From Henckelia pumila (lineage: Eukaryota > Streptophyta > Magnoliopsida > Lamiales > Gesneriaceae), in NCBI RefSeq assembly GCF_033568475.1, contig NC_133122.1, positions 180,377,449-180,441,448 of the forward strand: DNA of 64,000 bases. The letters are read 5' to 3'. This document shows positions 22,868 to 35,040 of this stretch, in pieces. The translations under genes were made by a program, and so were the position numbers. The notes beneath the pieces are model-generated. The model searched no databases, was not told the DNA's origin, and saw only the letters and a program-made list of their open reading frames with translations. How positions within the stretch are numbered: position 1 is the first letter of the stretch; each line of letters starts with the position of its first letter.

Positions 22868-24575
22868 GACAGATGAAGTTTAAAATATAGATAGAGATAG
22901 AGATTGAGACATAGATAGAGATAGATATTTTGTTCTTTTTTGAAGAGTATTTTAGATATTTCGTTTTAGGTTTCACCAAATTAATTTTAATTCGGTTAAT
23001 AAGTGATGCTCTTTTTTAATAATATAGTAAGATATACTAGCGATCAAGATATACATGATGCATGTATAATATATAAAAAAATCACGTAAATAAAAAATTG
23101 AGAAAATAAGAAATATATGAAGCAAAATAAGTTGATAAATTTATCCTATAATTTTTAAATTATAGATGTGAAGTCAGTAGTTTTCATTTCGACTTATTTG
23201 TTTTTTAACAATATAAATGAATGTGTATTATTAAATGTCATATATATTTGACGCAACGCCACATCAACTGACAAAATTAGTTATTATAGGTGCCTCAAGT
23301 TTTATATATAGGTATTGTTTGGTACAAATGAGATATGATAAGTGAGATACATAATACAAGGATAACTAAGGGATAATTAAGATTGTAGGATCAAATATAT
23401 AGATTGTACAACTGATTATATAATTGTAATTTTGATTTTTTAATTTTAATATAAGCTTCGTCAAAGTAATTGATAATTAGTTAATATGACTATATTATTA
23501 AAGAATAATACCACTTAGTAATCGAATTAAAATTGATTTGGTGAAATCAGAAATGAAATATTTAAAATATTCTTAAAAAAGAACAAAAACAAAAACAAAA
23601 ACAAAAACAAAAACAAAAATCTCTATCTCTATTTTGAACTTCATATATATCAGATATGTAATTTGACGCTAACGTCACATCAATGGAAAAAATTGTTACT
23701 ATAAGTGCCTCAAGTTTTATATATAGACACTGTTTGGTACAAATGAGATATGATAAGTGTGAAATATATAATACAAGGATAACTAAGGGATAATTAAGAT
23801 GATATGATCAAATATATAGAGTGTACACCTGATGATGTTAATTTTAAATAATATTGATGGTACATGTTAATTTTAAATAATATTGATGTATTATATTCCA
23901 AAGAAAATATGTTTAATAACTCATCAAATAATTGTATAATAAATTATTATGAATTGATTATAATGTTTTCACTTTTCTGGCCGTCTTTTAGTTGATATAA
24001 AATGCACATTCATGATTGTTTTGTGAATTGTATCCAATAACGGAGCCAGATTTTTATCTTTATCCAAACTAAAATTTTCTAAGCTCTCTATTTTTTTTTT
24101 ATGTGTTGAGCTTTTATTTTTTTATTTTTAAAATTGTTACGGGGATATTGAAAAAGTTGACTAAATTTGATGTATAAAAAATAGGAAAAAAAATTAGGTC
24201 TCCCAAGCGACCACCCGGGCGGAACAACACATAGCTCCGTCCGTAATTGTGCCCCCGACCAAATTTTTTGGGTCCGCCCCTGCCACTTAGTGACCGAATA
24301 AAAATCGATTTGATGAAGTGATAGACGAAATATCTAAAATATCTTTAAAAAACAAAAATATATATCTCTATTTTGAATTTCATATATGTCAGATATGTAA
24401 TTTGACGATGATGTCACATCAACGGACAAATTAGTTACTACAACTGCCTCAAGTTTTATATATAGACACTGTTTGATACAAATGAAATATAATTAGTGTG
24501 AAATATATAATACAATGATAACTAAGGGATTATTAAGATGATATGATCAAATATATAGATTGTATATATGTATTG
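22868..24575. repeat. Foldback plus direct-repeat family, three copies
   Basis: A block containing TTTGGTGAAATC...CTCTATCTCTATTTTGAACTTCATAT occurs inverted at about 22868-23035 and direct at 23508-23650 and 24284-24400. A second block (GACGCxxxGTCACATCAA, GTGCCTCAAGTTTTATATATAG, GTTTGGTACAAATGAGATATGATAAGTG, AACTAAGGGATAATTAAGAT) follows at 23243, 23661 and 24387, all direct. An AAAAAC microsatellite lies at 23583-23617. The composition suggests repeated insertion of a small DNA transposon family. There is no coding frame. Confidence 0.6.
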
Positions 24576-25059
24576 AGAGATATCACAGGTTGCTAGTTTC
24601 TTTTTAAAAAAATCGACATGGGTGGTTTTTTTTTTTTCCCTTGCTTCATGGGTTAGGTTCTTGTTGAAAGTACATAGGTGAGATTTTTCACTAAACCACT
24701 GGCCGGAGGTGTTGACCAAAAATACATTTCAAGGAAGCATTTTTGAAAGCTTCTACTTATTTAAAAGTGATTTTAATAGAGATTATTTTAAAGTTGGTGA
24801 GAATTTAAAATAAAGAGTTTTTGAAAATATAAGTTGAAAACTAATATAAGCTAACGTTTTATATTTGAAAAATAATTACTTCCCAATTTAATTTTTTTAA
24901 AACAAACATGAACCTGCAAGTGATGGAGATGAACTACATAAAGTGACACGAATAGGACACCGTGATTTTGATTGGAAAGAATTTCATCGTGGTCATATTG
25001 AGACGTGGAATAATAAGGAAACTCATGTTGCAGAAGGTGAACCCCATGATGGACATATG
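24576..25059. other. Intergenic DNA before the PP7-like remnant
   Basis: AT-rich with poly-T and poly-A tracts. The open frames at 24943-25059 show no family likeness before the phosphatase homology begins. A lost first part of the PP7 gene may have decayed here. Confidence 0.35.
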
Positions 25060-27277
25060 CCTACACTGGGAATCCAGAGCTCTACTCCCATCGGAATTCC
25101 CCTCTGTGTTCCCCGTCCAAACCTTCAATAAACTTATACTTGTTGCTTCAAACATTCTGCATAAAGAGCCCAATTGTGTGAGGATTGATGAAAACTCAGG
25201 GTTGGATTTGGTATCAAAGTTTGTTGTGGTAGGGGATGTGCGTGGTCAGCTCCACCATGTTTTGTTTTTGTTGAAAGATGCGGGATTTCCCAGTGATGAA
25301 CGTTTCTTTGTTTTCAATGGGGATTATGTGGACAGGGGAGCTTGGGGGCTCGAGGTTTTCTTAATTTTACTGGCTTGGAAGGTTAGAATTCTTAACTTGA
25401 TTTCATCAACTTTATCGGCAAGTAGTTTTGAGCTATTAAATTGTATTTCTTGGCATGCAATTAAGTAAATTTAATTGGTCCTACATTAATTTTTGCTACT
25501 TCATTTTGAACTAGCTTAAATTTTGCCAACTGTTAACATATAATGTTGCTTTTTGTGCCCAAAAATGCTAATTTGAATAGCATATTGTACTTAGGAAAAT
25601 ATATTTACTTTTTGATAGGACATAGATACATTGTTTCTTGAACAATTATCTCTCTTATCAGGAAAAATATTGTCGGTAATCTTAAATTATATCACTTTTT
25701 CATGTCTCTATAGTTAAACTCTGGACCCATTTTCAGGATATCTCTACTTTCTAGTCTCTACGAGATAATATTACAACGGGAGTAATTTTTTGTAGGTTCT
25801 TATGCCTCATAGGGTGTTTTTAATTCGTGGAAATCACGAGTCAAAGTATTGTACTTCTGTTTATGGATTTGAAAAGGAAGTGGCTACAAAATATGGAGAT
25901 AGTGGAAAGCACGTCTTCCGCAAATGTTTAGGCTGTTTTGAAGTACTTCCCCTTGCTTCCATAATTGCTGGGACAGTTTACACTGCTCATGGAGGTCTAT
26001 TTCGTGGTGAAGTTACTACCCCATTAAAAAGGGCAAAAAAAAAAAGAAAAGCGGAAGGCTATTGATACTGCTGAGATTAATTCTTTAATTATTGGTTCCT
26101 TGGAAGAGCTGGAAAAAGCTAAACGATCTGTCCTTGATCCTCCTTGGGAAAATTAAAATTTGATTCCTTGTGATGTTCTATGGTCAGATCCTTCGATGAG
26201 CCCTGGTCTTTCCCAAAACACAAAACAAGGTATTGGTTTCTTGTGGGGTCCTGATTGTACTGAAGAATTATTGAAGAAGTTCAATCTAAAGGTGATGCAA
26301 TTTTATCCTATTAATTTGATAATCAATTTCTCATTGGTCAAACCTGTCAAATTCATTCGTATATGCCAATTTCATGTAGGATCCATCCCTTTTTTTAACC
26401 TTGTTGATAAAGGTTGACTTCTGCTAAATTCGTGAAACAAAAAATTGACTGAGTAGTGTCTGCTAAGATATAAAAATGATATTTCAGTTCATCTTCATAT
26501 TTACAATGCAAATGGCTTGAAGTTCTCTCTTGTTAAGTGGTGTTGTGACTAAGAATATCTTTTCCCTTAATCTTGTCCTGATAGCACTTGTTGCCATTTG
26601 GGTGAAGTGAATGCATTGAATCATCTCCTTCCAAATGAGTTACTTAGCATTTTGAGTCGGAGGCATTCGATGATCCTATTTAGACTATAAATTTATCCTA
26701 TTTTGTTTGCCATCTAAAGCTTGTCGCCATTGTGCTGAATTCCACTTTTGTGAAAGCTCTTGCATTTTTTATATCTGACTCCTTCAATGACTAAGCTTAC
26801 CGTGTACATTGGCTGATTTGAGATTCAATTTCTTGTCAAAGCAGTTGATAATCAGGTCACGTGAAGGTCCTGATGCAAGGGGTAAGAGACGTGATCTTGG
26901 AGGGATGGATGTATGCTACACTATAGATCATTCTGTAGATTCAGGGAAGCTCATCACTGTATTTAGTGCCCCAGACTATCCACAATTTCAGGTTGCTTCA
27001 ATTGCTCACAAGTTTTTTCCCCTTGTAACCCTTTTCAAAATATTTTTGTTTTTGCTATCAGGTAGTTACTCGTTTTTATGTTTCATCTGAAAACTTAATT
27101 GTGAGTTTGGATTTGAAGTAGAAAATTTCAAATCCATGATCCTTAATCCATTGGTCTTGTTTGGATGATTTTGATTTAGATGAGTTTCATAACCTTTCCC
27201 ATTTATTATAAACTTTTGTTTCCATGATTTGTAAAAAATCTTCCTCAAATGCAAGTCCTTTCATCTAGACATGATGA

Positions 27278-27732
27278 TGTAACGACCCATTGTATCAAGA
27301 CGATTCTCTTTTCAGCGTGCTTATATCCTCACTCACACGCACCCTGAGAAACTTCCCAGGGGGTCTCACCCATCCTATAATTGCCCCAAGTCAAGCACAC
27401 TTAACTTTGTAGTTCTTATGTGATAAACTCCCAAAAAGAAGATGCACCTTTTTGATATGAGCAGTACATATGAAATCTTTTAAGTCATCCTCAATTATGT
27501 AGTCACATACCTACACAGTCTCAAAATCCCCTCTAATTTCGGCACGGGATTGGTTCATTCATGTCTCTCTCCGCCTAGAAACCTACCAAGAGCCGCTCAT
27601 TGTCTGTGCAACCTCTTGGAACCGGCGATCACTCTCCGCCTCCTCAGCCTCGGGCGTCACATGCCAACCAACTTTCTCTTGGTTCGTCCCCGAACCATAC
27701 CGTACTAAGAGAGGTCGACTCTGATACCATTT
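27278..27732 (-). mobile_element. Cassandra-like TRIM fragment with 5S rRNA-derived sequence
   Basis: On the minus strand there is a primer-binding site (TGGTATCAGAG at 27730-27720) followed by about 220 bp of non-coding internal sequence. Then comes a purine-rich AGAGGGGA and an LTR-like block ending GTTACA at 27278. That block carries the 5S domain described separately. This is the layout of Cassandra, a terminal-repeat-in-miniature element whose LTRs contain 5S RNA sequence. The upstream LTR is missing: sequence beyond the primer site belongs to a gypsy LTR. Confidence 0.65.
27351..27410 (-). ncRNA. 5S rRNA-like domain (partial, inside the TRIM LTR)
   Basis: The minus strand reads AAGTTAAGTGTGCTTG, a short spacer, then GGATGGGTGAGACCCCCTGG and GAAGT. 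This matches the internal-promoter half (box A to box C) of plant 5S rRNA, with a small insertion in box C. The 5' half of 5S is not recognisable, so this is not a functional 5S gene. Confidence 0.65.
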
Positions 27733-27737
27733 AAATC

Positions 27738-30186
27738 TAATGAGCCTAGAGGCTCAGCACGTTCTATTCTTATGTAACTGCAACCACACACAAGCACACA
27801 TCATATAAAATACGTGAATAGAATTATACGTGCATGATCTTAAAAATATATGCATATAAACATATGTAAATTAATCATAAACATCATCATCATACTATAA
27901 TATAAACATTATACATAATATGTTTCATAAAATGACATGTGTTAATTTCTTAGTTCTCAACATGTCGTATCCATATCGGTGACCTCATACTTAACGATTG
28001 ATCAATCATAAAAACCAACGTACGTGACGGTGGGGTTTTCACCTATGTGCTGCCACTTCACCAACACTCAATGCTGGATCCATAAGCTCATTATAACATA
28101 AATATTATCAGGAAGGTTACCGGGCCCAAGTATCCCGGCCTCCAACCACATCACTTTCCATCTTCACTTCAACTTCCATAAAAATTATTTTTTTCTTAAC
28201 ATGCCCTTAAAATTCTCATAAAAATTCTTATATGATGCATAAACTTAAAAATTCTCATTATTTCTTTATTTCATGAAAATTCGTCCGTAAATATATATTT
28301 AATTTATTTCCTTAAATGTCATACTATATATATAATAAAAATATACATGCATGAAGTAAATATATATTTACGGACCTTTTATTTTTTCAAGGACTTGTTC
28401 GAGCTGTTGACCACTTAATTTAACCCATACATTTCTAGACAGACCCAATAAGCATTTCTATGGGCTCACATAAAACATTATTTAAGTTCATTTAAATTAC
28501 TTAACTTAAAATTAATCTAATAATTATTAATAACCCATTAACGCTTAATTCGGCCCATTAACGTAAAAATTAGCCCATTAAATTACTAAACCCGTCACAA
28601 TTTGGCCCAATTATTCTCATGGATCACACGACCCATGACGAATTAGTGGGCTCACTTCATTAATTATTTAAGTCCATTAAATTAGTCTAATTAATTAATT
28701 AAACAAGCCCAATCCCATTAATCCAGACCCGGACCAAAATAATTTGATTCATCATTTTTTAGACCCGACCCGGACCAAAAACCCTAGCCCGGCCCATTTA
28801 AACCTAGAGAAAAGAAAAAAACAGTACCCTATCCCCTTCAACCTTCCCTCACGGCAGCAGCCCCTTTCCTCCTTGCTACTGCCCAGCTCCGGCCACCCAT
28901 GGCCGGGGCGCCGCCGGAAGGACCACCCCATGGTTCTGCCGGTTCCAACAGACCAGCCATGGCCCATCCAAAACACCCTATAGCTGAACCCGACCCCCCT
29001 TTAATCCATGCATGCTGCGCGATCTGCACAACCCACAAACTTTTCCCCTTTCTGCCCAACTCCGGCCACCAATGGCCGGAGCTCCAACACCTGGACCACC
29101 CCAGAACCCAGACACAACCATAGGACCAGGCCTGGCTTGAGCCGAGACCCAGCATGAACAGCCCCGATCTCTTCTTTCCATGACCTACGCAATCTGCCCA
29201 GCCGAGCAAAATCACGTCCAGCCCTGAACCGAGACCTCCAAACCCAAACCTAAGGACCCTATATCAGACCCCTAGCCCTTGGTCAGCCCCTCGAACCAGC
29301 CTTAAGCAAAAATCACGAAAGAAACCGGCCATGCACATGAAAAACGTGAGAAAGTTCATGATCTTCAAAGAACTTCATTCAAAACTTAGATCTCATGCAT
29401 TAACAGAACATTCATGCTTCAAAACATTGTATATGATTTAAATGGTCTCCAAATATGGATTCGAAACGTGCCTTGTTGAAGATTTGATCAAAACGTTGAA
29501 ATCAACGAGTATCGGCTCACCGAACGAACGACCTTCGAAAACTTCCTTAAGTCTTCAGAAAAATTGTGAGATGTGAGTGCTGTGATGAGGGAATGTGATG
29601 AAGATGTGCTGATGGCGGCTGAGGGAATTAACGTGAGTGTGGGGATGGAGAATGAGGGCCAAACCTTAACATTTGTTTACGGGTTAATGGGTTGGGTTTT
29701 AAATAAATAATTAATCAAAGATTAAAAGCTTTAAGCTCACTTAATATCAAATAAAAAAATTATATAATTTTAGGAATAATAAATTGTGGGCTTTTGAAAG
29801 CCTATTAAAAATCCTTAAAATGACTCATTTAGTGAAAATCGAGCTTATATACATACATATATTTAAAACTCTTATTTTATGAAAATAAATCTCAAATTAA
29901 TAATTTCTGGCTCTTAAAAACACCTCGTAAAAATTTTGGATAAAAATCTCTATCTCGTTCGTGTACGGTCCGGTCTACGCGATCGCAAAATAACCTTTAT
30001 CAAATAAATTCATAAATTGCAACATAGGGGGTTAAATGTCGTAATAACATTTAAAACATGCAAATAAATCACTCAATTCACATAATATCACGTAAAAGTC
30101 ATTTAATCTCTTTTTACTTTATTTTAACACTATTAATTCCCTTAGTTATGCATGAGGGTTTACGTAGCAAATTTCCGGACGTTACA
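27738..30186 (-). repeat. Large gypsy LTR, minus orientation, 3' part replaced
   Basis: On the minus strand it begins TGTAACGTCC at 30186, directly after a purine-rich tract, as a 3' LTR should. It shares blocks with the LTR at 60051-64000: CGATTGATCAATC, CCGTAAATATATATTTAAT, ATATATATTTACGGAC and CTTGTTCGAG/CTAGTTCGAG. Similarity stops at about 27738, where the TRIM fragment begins. The GC-rich stretch 28840-29230 gives long open frames on both strands but no protein likeness. Confidence 0.6.
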
Positions 30187-30724
30187 ATTCTCTCTCCCTT
30201 AAATGGAATTTCATCATCGAAATTTGATTTAACTTAGTCTTCTAATAACACATGACTAAACTATTTCAAAAATAATTTTCAAACTTAATCCCAAAAACAT
30301 ACCTTAATTTTCATATCTAAAATTCCACTTAAATCTCAAAAATCCTAACTTGGCAAACTTAAATATAAAAATTCATAACTTAATCTACAAATCTAGCTAA
30401 ATGTCAAACTTATATCTAATAAATTGTAAAACTTAATTTTCTAAACATATATCATTCTAGTCATCCTGGTGTGTAACACGTCTAAGAAACATAATGTAAT
30501 ATCCATAAATTATCCACGTAACCGCAATGCATAACTAAGTGTTTTTTTTAACTTTAAGACTGCATAACTTAAAATTCTCATTTTCATAAATCATTAAAAC
30601 ATAAATTATGTGTCTCAAGTATAAAACATAATTTAAATCATTTAAAACTTACAGACTGACAGTGCGGCTTCTAAGCTCCATGTAGCAGGCTAGTTACCCT
30701 CCAAGGACCATGGCTTTGATACCA
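30187..30724 (-). mobile_element. Deleted internal region of a gypsy element (PBS to PPT, 535 bp)
   Basis: Read on the minus strand it starts with a primer-binding site TGGTATCAAAGCCA (30724-30711) and ends with a polypurine tract AAGGGAGAGAGAAT just before the LTR at 30186. No gag or pol lies between. The 5' LTR is absent; a TA microsatellite (30735-30757) stands at its expected place. Confidence 0.65.
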
Positions 30725-31200
30725 CATGAAACATATATATATATATATATATATATACTAAAAAATTAAGTATTAGTTTTATGTCGTTTCACATGGCCTT
30801 GTACTTTGAGATCTCTTTTATTTTGTACATAACATCAATCGTTTAACTATGTTTGTTTTCTTTGAAAATTTTCATTTTCATTTCATTAGCTTTTTCTAGT
30901 TAAGAAGCGCAAAATGTGTTTCTGCTCCTACCTGAATAGGATTGATGATATCGATTGGATGGATACCTATGATATAGTTGGCGGCAGCCTACATCTGAGG
31001 GAAATATAAATATTTCAACAACTCAGAATACTCATGGGTTTTCTGATAGGTCTCCGAATAATATGAGGCATGCAAAAAACAAAAAAAAAAAAAACGAATG
31101 CTACAAAACTAGGATTTTTTTTCTGTCTTTCTAAATTTGTCAAGTTCTTGTCTATATCACCCCTAATTATGTTAGAAACTAATATTTCTTCAATTCTATC
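30725..31200. other. Remaining PP7 intron-like DNA
   Basis: TA microsatellite, then AT-rich sequence. A short stretch at 30905-31008 reads NRIDDIDWMDTYDIVGG in one frame but I do not recognise it. Nothing else is supported. Confidence 0.35.
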
Positions 31201-31695
31201 AACTTCTCAGGTAAAAAGAAGAGAGATACAGAAATAAAGGAGCGTATATTGTCTTGGAACCTCCTCAGTTTGACATCCCCATTTTCCATAGTTTTGAAGC
31301 TGTTACTCCAAGACCAAAGGTAAATTTTTGTACCAATGTAGAAAAATGAAATTCAAGATTACAGATAAGTACAGTCTAGATGCAGTGAATAGGATCACGG
31401 GAAACCAAATATGATCCTATTTGTAGATTAGTATAATATATATATATATATATATATTATAATATTTGATTTGATTTGATTTGATAGATATCATATTTTT
31501 GGTAGGATAATATTCTAATTTTCATAATCTCTTATTTATTGGATTTGATTTTACACCATTGTATATTTAAAGATGTACTATAATCATAAATAATATACGT
31601 GAAATTAGTTTCTTATTCATAATTCTATATGGTATCAAAGCCAACATTCTTCTAAACGCCTAAATTTTCTTTTCTCACCTACAACTTTCTAAATC

Positions 31696-32286
31696 ATGTC
31701 CACCGATTCTTCTATATCTTCCAAAGGCGAAAAACCGGGTGAACAAATTCATGGGCAGATTACTTCTCTTTCCGAAAATGATCTCTTCACCCTACAAATT
31801 ACCTCTCATAGACTTAATGGGAGAAATTACTTGCAGTGGGCACAATCAGTCAAGATTGTGATCTGTGGTCATGGAAAATTAGGGTATCTTACTAGTGAAT
31901 TGCAGCCCCCAAACCAGACCGATCCCACCTACAAGACTTGGCTGGTCGAGAATTCAATGGTTCTCGCTTGGCTAATCAATTCCATGGAGCCCAATATCAT
32001 TCGTCGTTATTCGTGGTTCAAGACAGCTAAGGAAGTCTGGGATGCGGCAAAAAGGATGTATTCCGATCTAGGAAATGCGTCCCAAATATTCGAGCTTCGT
32101 TCAAAGCTAAAGGAAATGAAACAAGGCTCAAACTCTCTGACTCAATATTTCTCTGATATTCATGATCTATGGCAGAAACTAGATCTATTTCTTGAGACCT
32201 CCACCATATGCGCTGAATGCACAACGAAGGTACAAGTCAATGTGGAAAAAGAAAGAGTTTTTGATTTCCTCGCAGGCCTTAACAAC
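31696..32286 (+). pseudogene. Copia gag, N-terminal part
   Basis: 197 codons from MSTDSSISSKGEK, with the copia gag features LNGRNYLQWAQSVKI, LGYLTSELQPP, WLINSMEP and KEVWDAAKRMYSDLGN. Open to the Athila insertion point (AGLNN). The continuation, including the zinc knuckle, is at 57223. Confidence 0.85.
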
Positions 32287-33655
32287 TGATAGTCGTGTTT
32301 TGTTTGCATATTTTAATGTTATTTTGTTAGTAATTTGCATTCTTTTAATTGTTTTTGTTCGTGTTTTATCTTAGTTTTGTTTTTATGCATGCATTTGGCT
32401 ACATAATCTACTCCCGGGTTTAATGTGTAGGACTTATGAAGTTTCATGAAGAAATCAGATTTTTTGCAAAATTTTCGTGCACTCGATCGGATATACTCAA
32501 AGGATCGAGCGCGACTTCTGAAAATTCAAGGCAGTAGGCAACAAATTTTTCGTGCGCTCGATCGGATGTACTCATGCGATCGAGCGCGGCTGAAGAAATT
32601 TAAAACAGTAGAAACGTAATTTTTTACGCGCTCGATCCTGGAAACTCATGGGATCGAGCGCGCTGGTTGGTTTGGGAAAAATTATGTAATTTTGGAAACT
32701 CTTTTATTTTGAACTCTAGTTTTTATTAGGCTTTTATTTCGTTTTTGGGGGATTGTTATCAGACTTTTACAATCTCCTTGGAGGCTAGGTTTTGTTATTC
32801 AAACTCTCTCTCAAGATTTCTTTCTTTCTTTTGAATTTTTATTGATTTTTTGATGAATCGTTGTATTTAAACTTTTATTCTTGGTTGAGGAAGACGAAAC
32901 CTTGATATAATTTATTCATGAGATTTGATTTTCAGTGTTTAATCCTTGTTGAATATCAATAGTTGATATGTTTTATTTTATGCTTGTGTGCGAGATTTTA
33001 GGATTGACCATCTTAGGATTTTGTTATACAAACTATAGCTAAATTAGAATTCAAATCCGTAATTGTTTGAATTAACTAATTTGCGAAGCAACTACGTTTA
33101 ATATTTTGTGCTGTTGAATTTATTAAGTCGTAGGGTCAACTCTTGACTAGGCTAAATACAACCGCTGGTGTTTGTGTTGTCTAGATTCGTCAGTTTTACT
33201 TGTTTGAATGATACCTTAGATTTAAATCTAGATCGCTGGAATCCAGATTAATTTATTGGTAAGGGTTAATTTAGAACGCTGGTGTCTAATTAACTAAGCT
33301 TAAGGTGAAACAGGAATTTGATTTTCAATGATGAATATTCGATAGGATTAATTATTTTTAGGAAATCGATGATTGAATGAATGAATATCAAGGGTGTAGT
33401 CGACCGATACCAAGGCTTGTCTCTTGTTGATTTCTCCAATTTAATTCTCAATCTTGCATGATAGTGATAATATTTAAATTTTATTTGTTTGAAATTCTAT
33501 TAGTTAAGTTCCAAAATTCAAAACCCCCTTTAATTTATTTAGAACACATTAAATTTTACCTTTTCTCGTAGGAATGATCCCTACTCACACTACTACATAT
33601 CGTGGTTATCTGATTGAGTTTGGTAATTTGGGCGTGACGCGACTTAGCGCTACCA
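32287..33655 (+). repeat. Athila 5' LTR
   Basis: Begins TGATAGTCG and ends CTACCA, with the primer-binding site five bases later. Contains three hairpins with CTCGATC arms (starting 32482, 32557, 32631). Matches the 3' LTR closely. Confidence 0.92.
32479..32663 (+). repeat. Triple hairpin array, Athila 5' LTR
   Basis: Three imperfect palindromes with arms GCGCTCGATC and GATCGAGCGC around 14-16-base loops. The CTCGATC words are 75 and 74 bp apart (32482, 32557, 32631). The same arrangement is seen at 42781-42962, 39300-39482 and in the Tekay-like LTRs. Confidence 0.85.
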
Positions 33656-33695
33656 AATTTTGGCGCCGTTGCCGGGTAACGGTGTTTAATTTATT

Positions 33696-35004
33696 GTGTT
33701 CTATTTCTTTTTGTTTTTTCTTTGTTTAATCTCACTATCCTTTATTTTCTTTGTTTTTAGTTCTCTCTCGTTCATGCTTTCAGGTGATTTTGCTGAAGAA
33801 GACTTTTTCTACGACTCGGAGATTGAAAGAACCTTGCACAGGCGAAGGAGAGAACTTTATAGGAAACAACAAGAGGAAGCTGCTCGAGCTGATTTTCCAG
33901 AAGAAGAGATGGCTGCTAACGCGAACCTGAGTCTTAGACAATTGGGCACCCCTGATCCCAATCAACAACCTTTATGCATTAATTTTCCTACATTAGAAAA
34001 TAATGCTACTTTTGAGCTTAAGTCTGGATTGATTCACTTATTACCTGCTTTTCATGGTCTTGCAGGTGAGGACCCGAATAAACACTTGATGGAATTCCAC
34101 GTGGTTTGCATGAGTATGAAACCCCATGGAGTGACAGAGGAGCAGATTCAGCTGAGGGCCTTTCCTTTCTCTTTGAAGAGTGCTGCTAAGAATTGGCTAT
34201 ATTACTTTTCCTCTGGTTCTATCACTACTTGGACGGAGATGAAAAGAATCTTTCTGGAAAAGTATTTCCCAGCTTCTAGAGCTGCGAACATCCGAAAGGA
34301 AATCTATGGAATCAAGCAATACTCAGGGGAATCACTACACGAATACTAGAAGCGGTTCAAGAAGCTTTGTGCTAGCTGTCCGCAACACCAGATAAGTGAA
34401 AATCAATTAATTCAATTATGCTATGAAGGTTTGTTGCCTCATGACAGGAGTATGCTAGATGCGGCAAGTGGAGGTGTTTTTATGGATAAAACACCGGTAC
34501 AAGCGAGGAACTTAATTGAGAATATGGCTGCCAATCTCAACAATTTGGCACCATCAGGAATGAGCACGTACTGAAGAAGAATAACGAGATAAATGTCTCT
34601 TCCCTTGAGCAACAATTAATTGAATTGACGTCTCTTGTGCGTCAGATGGCTGTAGGGAATGGACAGACTACAAAGGCGTGTGGTATTTGTGCTGCAGTGG
34701 GACATGTTACTGATATGTGTCCCACACTTCAAGAAGAATCGGTTGAACATGTCAATGCTACTGGAGGATTTCCTGGACCACCACAACGAAAATATGATCC
34801 TTATTCCAACACATACAATCCTGGTTGGAATGATCATCCAAATCTGAGATATGAGAACCTCAGGCGAACCAATCTGGGCCTCAAGAACCACTGTACAATC
34901 AAGTTTTTAGGCCACCGTATCCTCAACAGCAGCAGCGTCCTCAGATTCTCAATCCGGGTGAGTTTCTTGAAAATATTTTTAAGGAGCTTGCTACTAATAC
35001 TGTA
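33696..35004 (+). pseudogene. Athila gag
   Basis: The first frame, 33696-34349, holds the gag core (GVTEEQIQLRAFPFSLKSAA, WLYYFSSGSITTW, FPASRAANIRKEI) and ends at TAG (34347-34349) where relatives have Trp. The same frame continues past it (KRFKKLCASCPQHQ) to a TGA near 34573. Frame 34625-35004 then holds a zinc knuckle CGICAAVGHVTDMC. At least one nonsense codon and one frameshift make it non-functional. The start Met is uncertain; an internal Met precedes SGDFAEEDFFYD. Confidence 0.85.
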
Positions 35005-35040
35005 ACTTTCCAACAGGAAACAATATCAAGCATCTAAAAC

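Larger units (their letters stand above)
25060..31320 (+). pseudogene. PP7: PP7-type serine/threonine phosphatase, decayed and split by insertions
   Basis: Exon-like blocks are 25060-25381, 25796-26292, 26842-26991 and about 31211-31318. The first holds LPSEFPSVFPV, GDVRGQLHHVLFLL and FNGDYVDRGAWGLE; the second holds LIRGNHESKYCTSVYGFEKE. The last two hold REGPDARGKRRDLGGMD with SAPDYPQFQ, and EERYRNKGAYIVLEPP with HSFEAVTPRPK. PP7 proteins are nuclear plant PPP-family phosphatases. Damage seen: the metal-binding His of GDxHG reads Arg; there is a frameshift in the poly-A run at 26035-26047; TAA interrupts PPWEN*NLIP at about 26152; and one extra base shifts the frame at the start of the last block. 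About 4.2 kb of retroelement-bearing DNA separates the last block from the third. The N-terminal start is not recognisable. Confidence 0.8.

Noticed and set aside
24943-25131. A 62-residue ORF before the PP7 homology, in another frame
   Set aside because: It does not resemble the PP7 N-terminus and overlaps the block that does (LPSEFPSVFPV).
27351-27410. A functional 5S rRNA gene
   Set aside because: Only the promoter half matches, with an insertion in box C, and it sits inside a TRIM LTR next to a primer-binding site.
28744-29215. Overlapping Pro-, Gly- and Trp-rich open frames on both strands
   Set aside because: They come from the GC-rich part of an LTR, are open on several frames at once, and show no family motif.
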